Below are positions 12,301 to 21,510 of a stretch of 64,000 bases of DNA, piece by piece (the stretch's first letter is position 1; each line of letters starts with the position of its first letter). The notes under the pieces were generated by a model. It was not told where the DNA came from. It searched no databases and worked only from the letters and a program-made list of their open reading frames with translations. The position numbers and the translations under genes are program-made. Origin of the DNA: Sialis fuliginosa (taxonomy: Eukaryota > Arthropoda > Insecta > Megaloptera > Sialidae); contig OY540812.1 of the NCBI GenBank assembly GCA_961205875.1, positions 30,885,098 through 30,949,097 of the forward strand. The letters are read 5' to 3'.

Positions 12301-15300
12301 ACCTATGAAGCGCCTCTTTTTTTCACGAATCTTAATATTTCAACTTATTTTTATTTCTTATTTGTTAATTTTAACCGAAATAAATGTTCTCTAGTTTTAT
12401 ATAATTAGATAATATTTTCCTAAATAGGTAAAACCAGTTCGTTTTCAGTTGCCAATTACTGCGAAAAATAAAACGCGAATTAAATTTTTACATACTTTAT
12501 TTATGATGTTCTATCTAATCGTATACTTATTAGCCCAATCAAATTGTATATTTGTTCTGCATTGTTCTACAGAGTCATTTTTTTATTTTAAATTGTTGGG
12601 GGGTGTGTTCTGAGTATTACATTAAGTTGGCGCGGTCTATGACCTTGAGCGTTGTCCGCTATAAGCGCGAAAACTTTAAACGTAATTATCTCGTAAATCG
12701 TTCATCCCACGATAAAATTTATTACCACCTTTTTTGTTCAACAGACTTGAATCTACAAATTTGTTTACAGGTCTAACTGTCTACCATTAATTGGTAACGA
12801 GATATAATGCAAGGAAGTGAACAAAAAACGATTTTTTGCATTTATTTCGTAATAAACGTGAATATTATCTTGGGACACTTGTACAATAAGCGCAATATTA
12901 TGTTTTGTTGTTTACGAGACATTTGTTGCGCCTATTATACCTACTTACTTATCGATACTCCACTACAAAGAAATATGTTGTTGTGTAAGTGTAACAAAAA
13001 TAATTTCGATAGCGGCGCCCCTATTGTCTTGGCGCCTGTGTGCGCCGCACACTTCGCACACAGGGGCGGCGCGGCCCTGAGTACGGGGACACAAGAGGGG
13101 ATTGTGAAGTTGCCTCTGGCCCGCTCAGGGCAGGTTAAACAAACATTATGGCCAGAATTAAGGATTTTAGGTGGGGAACACACACTGGGTACCTTTTTAA
13201 ATTCTAATTTTTGTTAATTTGATGTACCTATTCATATATTGCGTTGTATGACTTAGGATCTCGTAGAATACTTTCCATCGAATGAGGTTTTATATTTATT
13301 TTTTTAAGTTGGAGTTTAAATTCCTCTATTTGTTTTTTGTACTTTTTACATTTAAGGAAGATGTGTTTTATATCACCAATGGATCTTCAATCGCAGTTGT
13401 AGACCTCTGTCGATTCTGTTTAGTTTCTTTAGATGTTGGGTGTAGCATGCATGTCCAAATTTCAATCTTGAGACATTAACTTAAAATTATCTTTATGTTA
13501 TTATCATTTATATACATATGTTGATAAATATTGAGCATGGTTTTTTATGATTACACAGGCCCGCAAAAAGGTATATGCTTTTCTTATGTATTTTTGGGCT
13601 CTGAAAATTAATTTGACATTTCAATTTACAAAAAAAATCTGAAAAATTGAAATTTCATACTTTAAAATGTAATTTTATTTTTTCCCTTTTTTCTAGCAAT
13701 ATTTTAATGGCTATTTTTTTTATTCTTCAGAAAATGTTTTATTTGTTAATTATAATTTTTTTTCGAACAAAATAATTTTCTTTCAATTACAAACTTGAAC
13801 CCGAACCCGAACCTGAACCCTAAAAAAATAACGGATTTTGAACCTAAATAGTTTGCAACATGTTAATCCCAAACCCGAACTAGAACCGAAATTTATATTT
13901 GAACCCGAACCATAAATAAATTCCGGTTCAAGTCCCTGATTCCTACCCTTTTTCCAAAGTGTTTCAACCGTGTCAAAGGGGGGATCACTGTATACAATTA
14001 TTTAAAACCTAATTTTACCCACAGCTGGACGTAAAGTTGGTCATATTGGCAACAGAACGTTCACGTATCCGTCTGCACCACTATTGACACAGAGAGATGA
14101 AGTTGTCGCCGCCAATGTGATCTGTGACTCACACACGCAGCCTGAACATTGCGGTCAGGACGGCGGGGTCTGTGAGTGTGTGCATATCAGGAAGGTGCCT
14201 CTAGGAAGCAGTGTGGAACTCGTCCTAGCGGATTTAGGTAAGAAATATTACAATAACACAAAAATAAAACTTATAAAGAACTTAAAAGAATATAAGACTT
14301 AAAAAAAACCCTAAAATTGCTGAAAAATATATAATAATTAAATTTTGCAGTTTTTTCATTCATAAAAAGTTTTTTATTGGTTTGACCTTGACTTCAAAAA
14401 CTATTAAATTTAATTATTATATACTATTCAGTATTTTTAGTTTTTTTTTTTAAAAGTCTTATTTGAAGTTTTATTTTTAAAAAGTTTTTTCTTTTTCTTT
14501 TTTGAAGTCCATGGTCAGATTCTAATAAAATTTACATTTTTTACATACCGGCAAAATCGGTTCCGTTGCCGGTGAAGGAACCGGCAACGGCCATGGCTCT
14601 TTTTCCACACACCGGCATTCTCAGTACCGGTGCAGTTGAGTTCTAGCTGTGGTGATAGAAACATGTCTGCAGTGTTCAATAAGCGTTACCTTCTTAGGTT
14701 AATATACCCCAGAAGGAAGTATATAAATCACAAATATAAAAAAATATAGTATTGGGTACATCCTCTGTTGATTGTAAGATACTTATCCGATTGTCGAGTT
14801 CAACGCCGGCAGCATTTCACGGTGCCGGTGTAGGCACCGGCAAATTATCCGAGCCGGTCTACGTGGAAAAGCTCTGATTTGATTACATTTCAACCGGCAT
14901 CGTCACCGGCACCGGCACCGGTTTTGCCGGTGTGTGGAAAAACGCCCTAACAAGTGGTACCTTCTTGGATTATTATATCTCATTGTCAAAAGGAAGTATA
15001 TAAATCGCAAATATAAAAAGGCAGTATTGAATACATCCTCTGTTGACTGTAAGGTACTTGAAAGGAAGTTTCTATACACTATTCGCGAAACTTAGAGCAG
15101 ATGACACCAAAGCCAACTACATTTGCATGAGTACCGATAGTTTTGATTTCATGGTCGAAAAATAAAATATCAAGCATCAAAATACCATAATGAGAGTATA
15201 TGTTTGGCCCGGCATCCGATTGTCGAGTTCAACGCCGGCAGCATTTGACGGTACCGGTGCTGTCACCGGCAAATCAGCCGGGTCGGTCTACGTGGAAAAG

Positions 15301-17607
15301 CTCTGATTTGATTACATTGCAACCGGTGCCGTCCGGATTTGCCGGTGTGTGGAAAAACGCCTTTATGCCCGAACATACATAAAAAACATCTGCCAAGTAA
15401 ATGCACAGTGCTTCCTCGTGCTAAATTCACTAAAACCGATAGTGTTCAGATAAATTGCCTGGCATTGGTTAACTATTTAATTTTTATACAAATTTTACTA
15501 AAAAATCTTAGTTCGAATTTTTTCTTAAAACGCACCTGAATATTTTTTCATATATTTTTAATTTTTTGACAATTTCAATCTAAATCTAAATTTATGCAAA
15601 TGTCAAAATGACATTTAAAACGTCAAAGTGACATTTAAAACGCCAAAGTGACATTTAAAACGTCAAAATGACACTTAATATATCCAATCAAATATCAATT
15701 TAGAAAAACAAAACACGAATTTTTAAAATTAATTTAGATAAATCTTTGTAAGGGAATATTTTACAACAAACGTAGTAGACCTATATTATAGGAAATTTAA
15801 TTCTCTACAAAAAATATTCTATAAAATTTTCTCGTAACATGTGTCGTTCTTGAGATATCTTGAAAAAAGAAATATTTTGGGGTGTCACCCCTCCCCCTTA
15901 CACACGATTTTGATGATTTTGAAATGGGACCGTCCTCAAACCAAACCCAACCATCCGACCAAGTTTCAATAATATCGGTTCAGTGGTTCATGAGTTATGC
16001 GTGTGACAAGGATTCAGGGGACAGACGGACGGATACACGGACACACGGACACACGGACAGACAGACAGACACGGAACGAAAAGTGTTTGTCTTGACGTGA
16101 AACGGATAAATAAATTTAAAATTTTGAAATTGGAGAACTTTTTTTTTGTCTCAATCTGAAACGATCACATAGCTTCTCGTATCTTCGATATTGCGAGGAA
16201 GCAAAATATATATTGTCGAATTAATCTAATATTATAAGTCGGTTAAAAATGCAAATTATGAGTAATTCCTGTTGTTTTTTCTAGAGGGTGATTTAGAAAA
16301 CCACGTATTCCACATGCATGGACACAGTATGTGGGTGGTGGGGGCAAGACAACTGTCGGGTGACGTCATGTCGTGGCCCTCTGTACAGGAAATGGACAAG
16401 GAAGGGGCGTTGCTCAAACGCAACTTGGTGAACCCTCCCAGGAAGGATACTGTTACGGTGCCGAGGTATGGGGTTGTAGCTGTCAGGTTCTTAGCCGATA
16501 ATCCAGGTTAGTATTAATACTTTCTATTTGAATATTTTTTTAAATCAAAGCAAATAAGGATTCAGTTATAATCAGGGCCGCATTTAGGATCTGTAGACCC
16601 CTAGGCTGAACCTGTGGTGCGGGCCCGTACTAGGGGTGATTTTTTTGAAAATTAACCAACAAAAACTGCATTTTAGAGAAATTTTCCAACTAAAATCTAA
16701 AAGAAACATTTATAGTTTATTATTAATATATGCAATAATAATATGCAAAATTGAATATGTATTCCAATTTTAAAAATATGTATTTCATTTTATTTTAATA
16801 TTTATTTTATTTTGTGGTGCGGGCCCATAGGCTGCAGCCTAGGTAGCTTGCGCGTAAATACGGTCCTGGTTATAATTATAATTAATAGTAGTGTTTTTGA
16901 TTAGTTTTATTTATGTCCGGTATTACAGACTAGTTAACAAAATTTGCTAGCTCACAAAGATTTTAAATGAAGAATTAATGTTGCGATATTATAAATACGA
17001 GGAATTTATTTTGAAAGTGGCCTAAGTCCATTTATGTTTAAACTCAGATATTTAAAAGAGTTTACGTTCAAATAAAATTAAAAATATACGTGTAAGATAT
17101 CAATGTGCCACATTGATTGAGAGTTAAATTTACAATTACTATTAAAATAACCCCAATTATTAAATGAATAATATGTTTTTTTTTTACCACAAATGGACTT
17201 AAGCCACTTTCAAAATTAACAATTAGGTACATTTGTTATAAATTTTAGAAGGACTCAAGTCCATTTGTTGTAACTTAAAATGCTTCAAATTAAAAAAAAA
17301 CACTCACTTTATTTAATTATAATTTATTTTTATTTAACTTGTTGAATAATTAACTACCTTTGGTGAATTTAGCACGAGGAAGCACTGTGAATTTACTTGG
17401 AAGATGTTTTTTTTTGTTAAATATATGTGTATACTAATTACAAATCATTTTTCAGGAGTTTGGATGCTGCAAGAGGAACATTCTGGACCGTGGTCCAGGG
17501 GATTGGACTTGGTCTTACAAGTAGGGGAGCCCTCAGAATTCCAACACACCCCGGACGATTTCCCTAAATGCGGAGATTGGGTAGGACCCCAATTCTTTTT
17601 GACGTGA
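3240..17607 (+). CDS. Multicopper oxidase-related protein (MCORP-like), 5' partial, five exons
   Basis: Spliced model: 3240-3339, 5014-6089, 14025-14237, 16285-16506, 17456-17607. It gives 586 residues plus TGA with consistent phase. The product has the three-cupredoxin layout of insect laccases: a Cys-rich N-terminal segment, a first domain with MDGVPMITQCP, and a C-terminal domain with HVFHMHG. Most copper ligands are missing: HWHG is HWRG (96-99, counting from the first full codon), the WHSH motif is WQAN (139-142), and the C-terminal HCHxxxH motif is QEEHSGPW (542-549). Only the HxxHxH motif (469-474) is intact. This pattern matches the secreted insect MCORP, reported as needed for viability and ovary development; I recognise it by motif, not by search. 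An active laccase is ruled out by the lost T1 cysteine. The initiator and signal peptide lie upstream of the window or in an exon I could not see. Confidence 0.85.
3481..3512 (+). mobile_element. Solo end of a CCGGAATTCCGG-type hAT-like element
   Basis: It begins TAGAGATGTACCGGAATTCC. Related ends occur at 37258-37344 (reading out GGCACACCACTAG) and 40965-41013 (GGTTCGCACCTAG). A TAGNG start is typical of hAT termini, but no matching second end or duplication was found here. Confidence 0.3.
3513..4793. other. MCORP-like intron 1, non-coding
   Basis: A+T-rich with no gene. The segment at about 4550-4640 (GGGGTGTATAGGGCCAGTGG... TTTTTTTGTTCTT) resembles 35640-35760, so it is part of a dispersed repeat. 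The 72-codon frame at 4136-4354 has no recognisable domain. Confidence 0.5.
4794..4933. repeat. Inverted repeat / short MITE
   Basis: Arms 4794-4825 (TCTTGGCTTCTAGGTGTAAT...) and 4902-4933 (...ATTAAACCCAGAAGCCAAGA) are near-perfect reverse complements of about 32 bp around a 76-bp spacer. It sits 80 bases upstream of the exon at 5014. It would form a stem-loop in the pre-mRNA close to that acceptor. Confidence 0.75.
5014..6089 (+). CDS. MCORP-like exon: cupredoxin domains 1 and 2
   Basis: This large exon follows ATTCCAG and ends before a consensus GTGAGT donor. It encodes the CxxCP...DC segment, LPGPSIQVCQND, HWRG at 5201-5212, MDGVPMITQCP, the degenerate THVWQANSG block ending near 5345, and the second cupredoxin domain with ILINGIG and a DGHPIVP segment. 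The reading frame is clean over 358 codons and is less A+T-rich in its first half than the flanks. A second donor (G|GTGAAT) eight bases earlier is in the same phase and would only shorten the junction. Confidence 0.95.
6191..6971. mobile_element. Foldback element with near full-length inverted arms (TATACAGGGTG ends)
   Basis: The sequence from TATACAGGGTGAGC (6191) inward is the reverse complement, with scattered changes and small gaps, of the sequence ending CTCACCTTGTATA (6971). Arms are roughly 380 bp with a short spacer near 6575-6630. No coding capacity. It lies in intron 2 of the MCORP-like gene. It is a palindromic non-autonomous DNA transposon; the superfamily is not assigned. Confidence 0.8.
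7053..7501 (+). mobile_element. hAT-type non-autonomous element, 8-bp TSD ATCTATAC
   Basis: Terminal inverted repeats CAGCGGTTCTTAAAC and GTTTAAGAACCGCTG, with a perfect 8-bp duplication ATCTATAC at 7045-7052 and 7502-7509. The interior includes GCAGTTGTTGCAGTTGTTAA and many short GCAGTTGTAAAAGCAAAAA units. A second copy in the opposite orientation is at 55100-55642 and a partial copy at about 59470-59800. Confidence 0.9.
7505..8212 (-). mobile_element. LINE/RTE-like 3' tail, interrupted by a hAT element
   Basis: Read on the minus strand it starts CTAGCTGTTACCTGCGACTT and ends in a ...CGCATTTATAATATTAGT tail, the layout of a widespread insect retroelement tail. It is split at 7660-8056 by a nested hAT element. 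The two halves are each about 150 bp. Related copies are at 10545-10713 and 30471-30760. Confidence 0.7.
7660..8056 (+). mobile_element. hAT-type MITE with CAGGGCTTCGAAC ends, nested
   Basis: Ends CAGGGCTTCGAAC and GTTCGAAGCCCTG are inverted repeats. Sub-terminal regions are dense in GAACCGAAAACCGGAA units on both sides and in opposite orientation. Flanks GACATTTG and GCACATTTG form an imperfect 8-bp duplication. It is inserted into the retroelement tail 7505-8212, so it is the younger of the two. It contains a palindromic GGTTCGAA box, but that is part of the terminus and not a tRNA. Confidence 0.75.
8718..8895. mobile_element. Small foldback related to the 9649-10308 element
   Basis: The left end (GGAAATTTTTTTAGATTTGA, then AGTGATC) and right end (GATCATTTCAAATCTAAAAT) are inverted repeats of about 30 bp. 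They resemble the termini of the large palindrome at 9649-10308 (AATTTCAGATCTGAAGTGATC-like). The interior has repeated AGATCTTT units. Confidence 0.55.
9649..10308. mobile_element. Large near-perfect palindrome, TA-flanked foldback element
   Basis: Arms of about 310 bp, starting CCCGGGAAAAAAATTTCAGA and ending with the reverse complement CCCGGG, are nearly identical. TA lies on both flanks (9647-9648 and 10309-10310). The centre, about 9960-10040, is unique. The interior block CAATTACAACCCTTCATCTG recurs at about 24220-24400 and, degenerate, at about 51858. The near identity of the arms suggests recent origin or arm-to-arm gene conversion. No coding region. Confidence 0.85.
10545..10713 (+). 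mobile_element. LINE/RTE-like 3' tail
   Basis: It begins ACTAACTGTTATCCGCGACT, contains the sub-block TTAGCGATTTAGCCGTGAAA, a CAGACAGACAGACAG run, and ends GCATTTATAATATTAGTGTG. The same layout appears at 30471-30760 and, reversed, at 7505-8212. It is a truncated non-coding copy. Confidence 0.75.
10813..10874. repeat. Perfect 62-bp palindrome
   Basis: Bases 10813-10843 are the exact reverse complement of 10844-10874 (ACAAAACGTAACACCCAATA inward to the centre GTATAC). There is no spacer. It lies in intron 2 of the MCORP-like gene and would extrude as a cruciform or form a 31-bp stem in RNA. Confidence 0.95.
11518..12118 (+). mobile_element. PIF/Harbinger-type element with MADF-like relic, TSD TAA
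   Basis: Terminal repeats GGCCTGTTTCACACATATGC and, reversed, GTCCTGTTTCACACATATAC, flanked by TAA at 11515-11517 and 12119-12121. A 3-bp TWA duplication and a GGCCTGTTTCAC-like end are typical of PIF/Harbinger. The interior (about 11775-11898) encodes, across one frameshift, VDRLISAVQSKPK and YKDKFKTQEAWKDVCVEILK, which resembles the MADF/Myb-like DNA-binding partner protein of these transposons. It is a decayed, non-autonomous copy in intron 2. Confidence 0.8.
12263..13079 (+). mobile_element. hAT-type element with GC-rich ends, 8-bp TSD AGTACGGG
   Basis: Ends CAGGGCCGCGCC and GGCGCGGCCCTG are inverted repeats. The perfect 8-bp duplication AGTACGGG lies at 12255-12262 and 13080-13087. Sub-terminal blocks (AGCGCCTGTGTGCGAAACC and GGCGCCTGTGTGCGCC) are GC-rich in an A+T-rich background, which produces spurious open frames on both strands at 12807-13217. 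No transposase was recognised. Confidence 0.88.
13550..13960. mobile_element. Probable hAT-like remnant rich in GAACCCGAACC units
   Basis: From about 13795 there are repeated GAACCCGAACCTGAACCC units and a right end reading TTCCGGTTCAAGTCCCTG, similar in style to the 7660-8056 element. The left boundary and target duplication were not found, so limits are approximate. Confidence 0.4.
14025..14237 (+). CDS. MCORP-like exon: start of cupredoxin domain 3
   Basis: The acceptor is TTACCCACAG and the donor is TTAG|GTAAGA. It encodes VGHIGNRTFTYPSAPLLTQ, then VICDSHTQPEHC and VCECVHIRKVPLGSSVELVL. The C-x-C-V-H-I and SSVELVL segments are typical of insect laccase domain 3 just before the HPxHLHG motif. 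The phase fits both neighbours. The intron before it (6090-14024) is the longest of this gene and full of transposons. Confidence 0.93.
14542..15363 (+). mobile_element. Degenerate PIF/Harbinger relic, partly duplicated in tandem
   Basis: CACACCGGCA-type ends occur at about 14596 (GGCTCTTTTTCCACACACCG), at 14926-14948 and at 15340-15361 (GCCGGTGTGTGGAAAAACGCC). A unit of about 260 bp (about 14688-14948) recurs at 14957-15363, the second copy carrying about 165 extra bases. The first copy encodes YWVHPLLIVRYL and the second IHPLLTVRYLKGSFYTLFAK followed by LRADDTKANYICMSTDSFDF, ending in a stop. Both match the conserved start of PIF/Harbinger nuclease transposases (YWVHP...G.F..L...LR.D...FF...RM). 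These are dead fragments. Confidence 0.75.
15370..16205 (+). repeat. Dispersed repeat family R1, long copy
   Basis: It contains the blocks ACATCTGCCAAGTAAATGCA, CAGTGCTTCCTCGT, a GTCAAAATGACATTTAAAAC tandem (15600-15680), GTCACCCCTCCCCCTTA, a TTCAGTGGTTCATGAGTTAT block, and a (GACACACGGACAGACAGA)-like run. The same order appears at 44125-44715, at 48780-49352, and reversed at 27350-28080. A 5' fragment is at 37925-38290 and a reversed one at 17345-17412. It is a medium-copy retroelement-like tail and non-coding. Confidence 0.7.
15600..15680 (+). repeat. 20-bp tandem repeat (AAAATGACATTTAAAACGTC)x4
   Basis: Four head-to-tail copies with one or two changes each, inside the R1 repeat. Two degenerate units occur at the equivalent place in the copy at 44265-44310. 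Confidence 0.85.
16285..16506 (+). CDS. MCORP-like exon: HVFHMHG motif
   Basis: The acceptor is TTTTTTCTAG and the donor is CCAG|GTTAGT. It encodes NHVFHMHGHSMWVVG, equivalent to the laccase HPFHLHGYxFxVVG motif with all three histidines kept, and later NPPRKDTVTVPRYGVVAVRF and ADNPG. This is the only copper-ligand motif preserved in the gene. Confidence 0.95.
16573..16868 (+). mobile_element. hAT-type MITE, 8-bp TSD GTTATAAT
   Basis: Ends CAGGGCCGCATTTAGG and, reversed, CAGGACCGTATTTACGCG, with the perfect duplication GTTATAAT at 16565-16572 and 16869-16876. An internal GTGGTGCGGGCCC block occurs near both ends. It lies 66 bases after an MCORP-like exon, in intron 4. Confidence 0.9.
17456..17607 (+). 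CDS. MCORP-like terminal exon
   Basis: The acceptor is CATTTTTCAG. It encodes VWMLQEEHSGPWSRGLDLVL, QVGEPSEF, DDFPKCGDW and ends at TGA 17605-17607. In laccases the same place reads W.LHCHFEWH; here the T1 cysteine and its flanking histidines are replaced (Q-E-E). Downstream context (LVLQVGEP, FPKCG) is conserved, so the alignment is firm and the loss is not a frameshift. Confidence 0.95.
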
Positions 17608-17646
17608 CAGTAATGCTGCTAGTAGATACAAAAAACACTAGTTTTA

Positions 17647-17652
17647 ATTAAA
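17647..17652 (+). other. Possible poly(A) signal of the MCORP-like gene
   Basis: ATTAAA lies 40 bases after the stop codon, followed by a T/G-rich stretch. AATAAA at about 18775 is an alternative. The choice cannot be made from sequence alone. Confidence 0.25.
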
Positions 17653-17876
17653 CATGTCTTGTTTTTATTGTTTTTGTACTGATTGTGAGAGATATTTATT
17701 TTCAAGAAGGTCCATATTATTTTGTAATCGTAAAGCGATCTACCTTTTTCTTAAAAAAAAAAAATCTAGAAAAATGTTTATTCATTTTAATATGTATATA
17801 AAATTTTAATTTTATTCGCCACGATCGACTGGTAGATCGCGATCGACTCATAGATCACCCCTATAAGACTGGGCGC

Positions 17877-18044
17877 TAAGAAACAGCCCGTTTCAAAAAC
17901 CGTTAGGATTCATAAGAGTTAATGATAAAAGAAAGTTATTAATTTTTTTTAAGCAAACTTCAGAATTTCTTTCTTTACATCTTTCTGAATGTAAATCATC
18001 AATTCTTATGAATCCTAACGGTTTTTGAAACGGAATGTTTCTTG
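17877..18044. mobile_element. Short foldback element downstream of the MCORP-like gene
   Basis: Arms of about 50 bp (TAAGAAACAGCCCGTTTCAA... and ...TTGAAACGGAATGTTTCTT) are near-perfect inverted repeats. The core TTTCAAAAACCGTTAGGATT is exact in both. The spacer is about 70 bp. Confidence 0.75.
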
Positions 18045-18896
18045 ATGCCTGCACTTTATACATAAATTCATATTTTCATTTTTTTTATTCAATACTTGAA
18101 ACATGTTTTTTTTTTCGTTTTCGTGGAACTAATTTTTTTAACGCTGATTAGACACGAATACGGGATTTTTTTTGAAGGGGAGGGGGTTTGTACTGAAGAA
18201 TACGAAAAAGAGTCTTGTGAATTTTATCCTCCCCTCTACAATTTGAATACGTGTTTGCCTTCTCCATTATATAGAAATAAAGTTTATAAAAACAATTTTT
18301 TTTTGAAAATGTAATATATTATAAATGAAAATTAAAATGTAAAGAAAATAAATATAGGTGTAATAATTGTTATATTTTTAAATGTTATTAAATAAATAAA
18401 TAAACAAATAACTGTACCATCACATATAAACAAAATTCTGTAAAGCCAAAATGCCAAAATGTTTAAGTAGGAATAAAAAAATTTAAAAATTACTTAAATT
18501 GAACTTAATTATTTTGGCAAGTGAAGTCCTGAATTTAATGTTTCGATTTGTAATTTTATTGTAATTTAAATTAATTTTATAAATATATTTATTTAAAATT
18601 TATGTAAATACATATTATATGCTATCAGAAAAAAATGATATTTTGACAATTGGAATGTAAATTCACATTTATTTATATAATTGATTACCTATTAATGTTT
18701 TTGTACAGTTTTGTATATAGATAAAGTCTGAATTAGTTTCAAAACCAATGGTGATATTTTATAATAATTGTTTTAATAAAATATTTTTTGAAATTTTTGT
18801 GTGTATAACCAATCCTAACTTCCTTCAAATCCGGCCACATTAAAACCTGTTCGGCCCATACGTAACATCCTACCCATGTGTCTCCAAAAAAATATG
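18045..18896. other. Intergenic A+T-rich DNA
   Basis: No gene, RNA or delimitable transposon. AATAAA at about 18775-18780 could serve as a distal poly(A) signal for the upstream gene. Confidence 0.4.
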
Positions 18897-19395
18897 CAGT
18901 GCCGGATTAGCCATGTAGCAGAAGTAGGAAATGCTACGGGCCCCGCGGCTTAGCAAAAAAATGTCTCTTATTGGATTTATCATCTACCGTCCAATGATTG
19001 ATACGGGGTGTCAAAATCTACAGTAATTAATATTTTAATTTTAGGGTTTCCGATCTCAATTCGATTTTATCGAAAAATCGATTTTTAAAGCTCAGATCTT
19101 TAATTTTTTAATCGATTTTTTTAAATTTGCCCACATTAAATTGAGAAAAGTTTGTCAATAAAAGTGATGTTTTATTATACATTCCTCAAAAAAATTAAGG
19201 GATAGTTAAAAAAAAGGCAAAAAAAATTCAAATTTTCAAACAGTTATCTCTTTGCATGAACCAAAGCTCGTTCCAAAGCTTGCACTTTCTAATTTTTGAG
19301 GGGGTGACAGTGGTAACACTATCGATTTCCACCCCTTTCTAGTAACGTCACTACCAAGGGCCTCTTTATAACAATTGCTACAGGCCCCGCGCTGG
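18897..19395 (+). mobile_element. hAT-like repeat beginning CAGTGCCGGATTAGCC
   Basis: It is collinear with 30760-31370. Shared blocks are ATGCTACGGGCCCC, ATCTACCGTCCAATGATTGA, TTAATTTTAGGGTTTCC and AATCGATTTTT, and both end in a CTACAGGCCCCGCG block. The left end fits a hAT terminus, but no clear 8-bp duplication was found. Confidence 0.6.
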
Positions 19396-19480
19396 CTTAA
19401 AATTAGATAAGAAAATTATTATGAAGATAAAGATGTAAGTTAATAAGTGTTATAAATATAACAATTCAATACCTGTGTAA

Positions 19481-20225
19481 GATAAAGGCACCAGTTATGG
19501 CCGCTATAAGAGCATGTTTTTTTGGATTAATGGGCTTGTTTTTTAAAATTCTCATGAACTCATGTTACTAATAAAACAAGTAAGTAACTCTGTATTTAAT
19601 CAATTTAATTAGTCCGCAAATATAGTTTGTTTTTTAAATTATAGGTTTTGACTTCGTCCATGTTTTTTCTCCAGTAATGGCAAAGGTAAAACCAGTAATG
19701 AGCACGCAATGATGGATACTTGATAATGATTACAAAATGATAAGTACTATGCAGTGGTGGTGCTCCGCGAGCTATATTCATGTGAGTCCAGTCACCAGTG
19801 ACAGTTTATGTTTAGATCAGACACGTTCGACATAGTCCGTACCGCAGAGAATTACCCTTTTGGAAGACACGACAAAATCCGAATGTGTTCGATCTATGAT
19901 AGCAATTCGCATGGCCTCACCTGAATATAGCTCGCGCAACGCTACTGGTACTATGACACAACAGATATTAAAAAAAGAATCGTCAATTTTGAAACAATGT
20001 AAAGCAGTTGCTATGATAATATAATAATTAATAAATAAATTATACTAATAATTAGTTTAAATGTCCACCATTTTGATACCTATTGGCCGATTGTCATCAA
20101 ATCACTCTGTAAGACAGTTACATAATATTCAGAAATAGTTGTAATCAAATATCAACACATATTTCTAATTCAGTACAATTAATTAAAAAATTGCCATTAC
20201 TGGGGCCCTTGCCAACTGTACAGAT
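19481..20225 (-). mobile_element. TA-flanked mariner-like MITE (family R2), with nested hAT
   Basis: Reverse-orientation copy of the element at 23013-23571 and 41946-42514. The left end is TA|AGATAAAGGCACCAGTTATG; the right end is decayed near 20225. It is interrupted by the hAT element 19752-19947, so the R2 insertion came first. Confidence 0.7.
19752..19947 (+). mobile_element. hAT-type MITE, 196 bp, 8-bp TSD GTACTATG
   Basis: Ends CAGTGGTGGTGCTCCGCGAG and, reversed, CAGTAGCGTTGCGCGAG, both followed by CTATATTCA. The perfect duplication GTACTATG is at 19744-19751 and 19948-19955. It is nested in an R2 copy. Confidence 0.92.
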
Positions 20226-20459
20226 AATTAAAAATTATAATGTAACCTTTAAATTTTGAATATGCAGTAAATTAAAAAAACGTGTATCTCGTTGGTAAAC
20301 AATATATTATAGCTTTTTCCTTCAATTGAAAATTGATAATATGATATAATACAACGGTAACAAAAATAAAAATTTTAGAAATAATATTACTGCTTTTTAC
20401 ATAAACATGGTAGTTTACCTCTATAGCACTCCCCCCTGTATATTTTTCAAAATTTGACA

Positions 20460-21510
20460 TAATTTAAAGTTTGTATAGTTTATTTTGCTCTGCTCAAGGA
20501 TGGACAGACTGACGAAAATTGAGATTAATGGGGTTTCTTCGGACCCCTATTGACTTGATGTTAGTTTATATAAATTGTTGCAAAAACACAAAAATTAATG
20601 CTCGATAATTATTATAAACACTTAGATTTTTGACTATTTTTAACCGAGGTGGTCCCATATAAATTTTATCAGAATCTGACAATGGGCATCAAAAAAGGAG
20701 GGGTTATCAATTCGGTTGTAGATATATTGTATATATGTATATTTATAGGCTCATGTTTTTTATTCTTTTTTCCTAGAAAAACTTCTATTCATACTAGCGC
20801 AGGATCTCTTGATAGCTCCTATTTGATATGTAAACCTTTAAACTCAAACAAATGGAAGCAATAAATTATTTTTTTACTAAATTTTATATTTTCGGAAAGT
20901 CAAAATCAACGAATATTGGACGATAACAAGAAAAATTGTTTCCGCGCGATTCTTTTTTATTATATAAAATAGGGACCGCACAAGAATTGAAGGTGGCGCT
21001 ACATCTGATTTTGAGGACAGCTCATGTCATTGTACAACAATACTGAATTTCTTGTACCTGTCTCGATGTAATTATAATTAAATTTAACAGTTTTTGAAGT
21101 AAAAAAACTGTTAAATTTAATAATATTATACTTTTCAGTATTTTTAGGGTTCTTTTTTGAAGTCGGTTTTATTTTCCTCTTAAAAAATTTTTTAATTTTT
21201 ATAAAAAATAAGCGTTTAAATTGTTCTGATAAAAATATAGCTACCATATCTTCAAGTTTACTGTAGTGAAAATGAAAACAAGCGACTGGAATTAGAAAAT
21301 AATGATACAAACATGTAACACTGTTACATCACTTAGGGGTCTTCAGATGGGGTATTCTGATTGGCGATAGTGTGGGTGTTTCGAAGCTAGCGTTCTTTAT
21401 AAAAAGTTTTTAACAAGCTTACAACATACATAATTTGTCAACGTTAAAAAATGTATTTTTTATTTAATTTATTTTAAATTTGATGGATTTGCAGTAAAAT
21501 GATATACTAA
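20460..21510. other. Intergenic DNA with retroelement-tail fragments
   Basis: At 20640-20730 a block (TAACCGAGGTGG... AAAAAAGGAGGGGTTATCAA, then TTCGGTTGTA) resembles a common insect repeat built on CCGACTTCAAAAAAGGAGG. At about 21120-21180 the sequence TTTTTGAAGTCGGTTTTATT is its usual tail, also seen near 14440-14515. No gene. Confidence 0.5.

Noticed and set aside
12807-13217. 136-codon and 80-codon opposing frames.
   Set aside because: Both lie mainly within the GC-rich end of a hAT element with perfect 8-bp duplication; no transposase similarity.
16010-16080. Regularly spaced ACACGGAC/AGACAGAC units resembling a CRISPR-like or satellite array.
   Set aside because: It is the short GACA-type microsatellite inside dispersed repeat R1, without unique spacers, in a eukaryotic intron.
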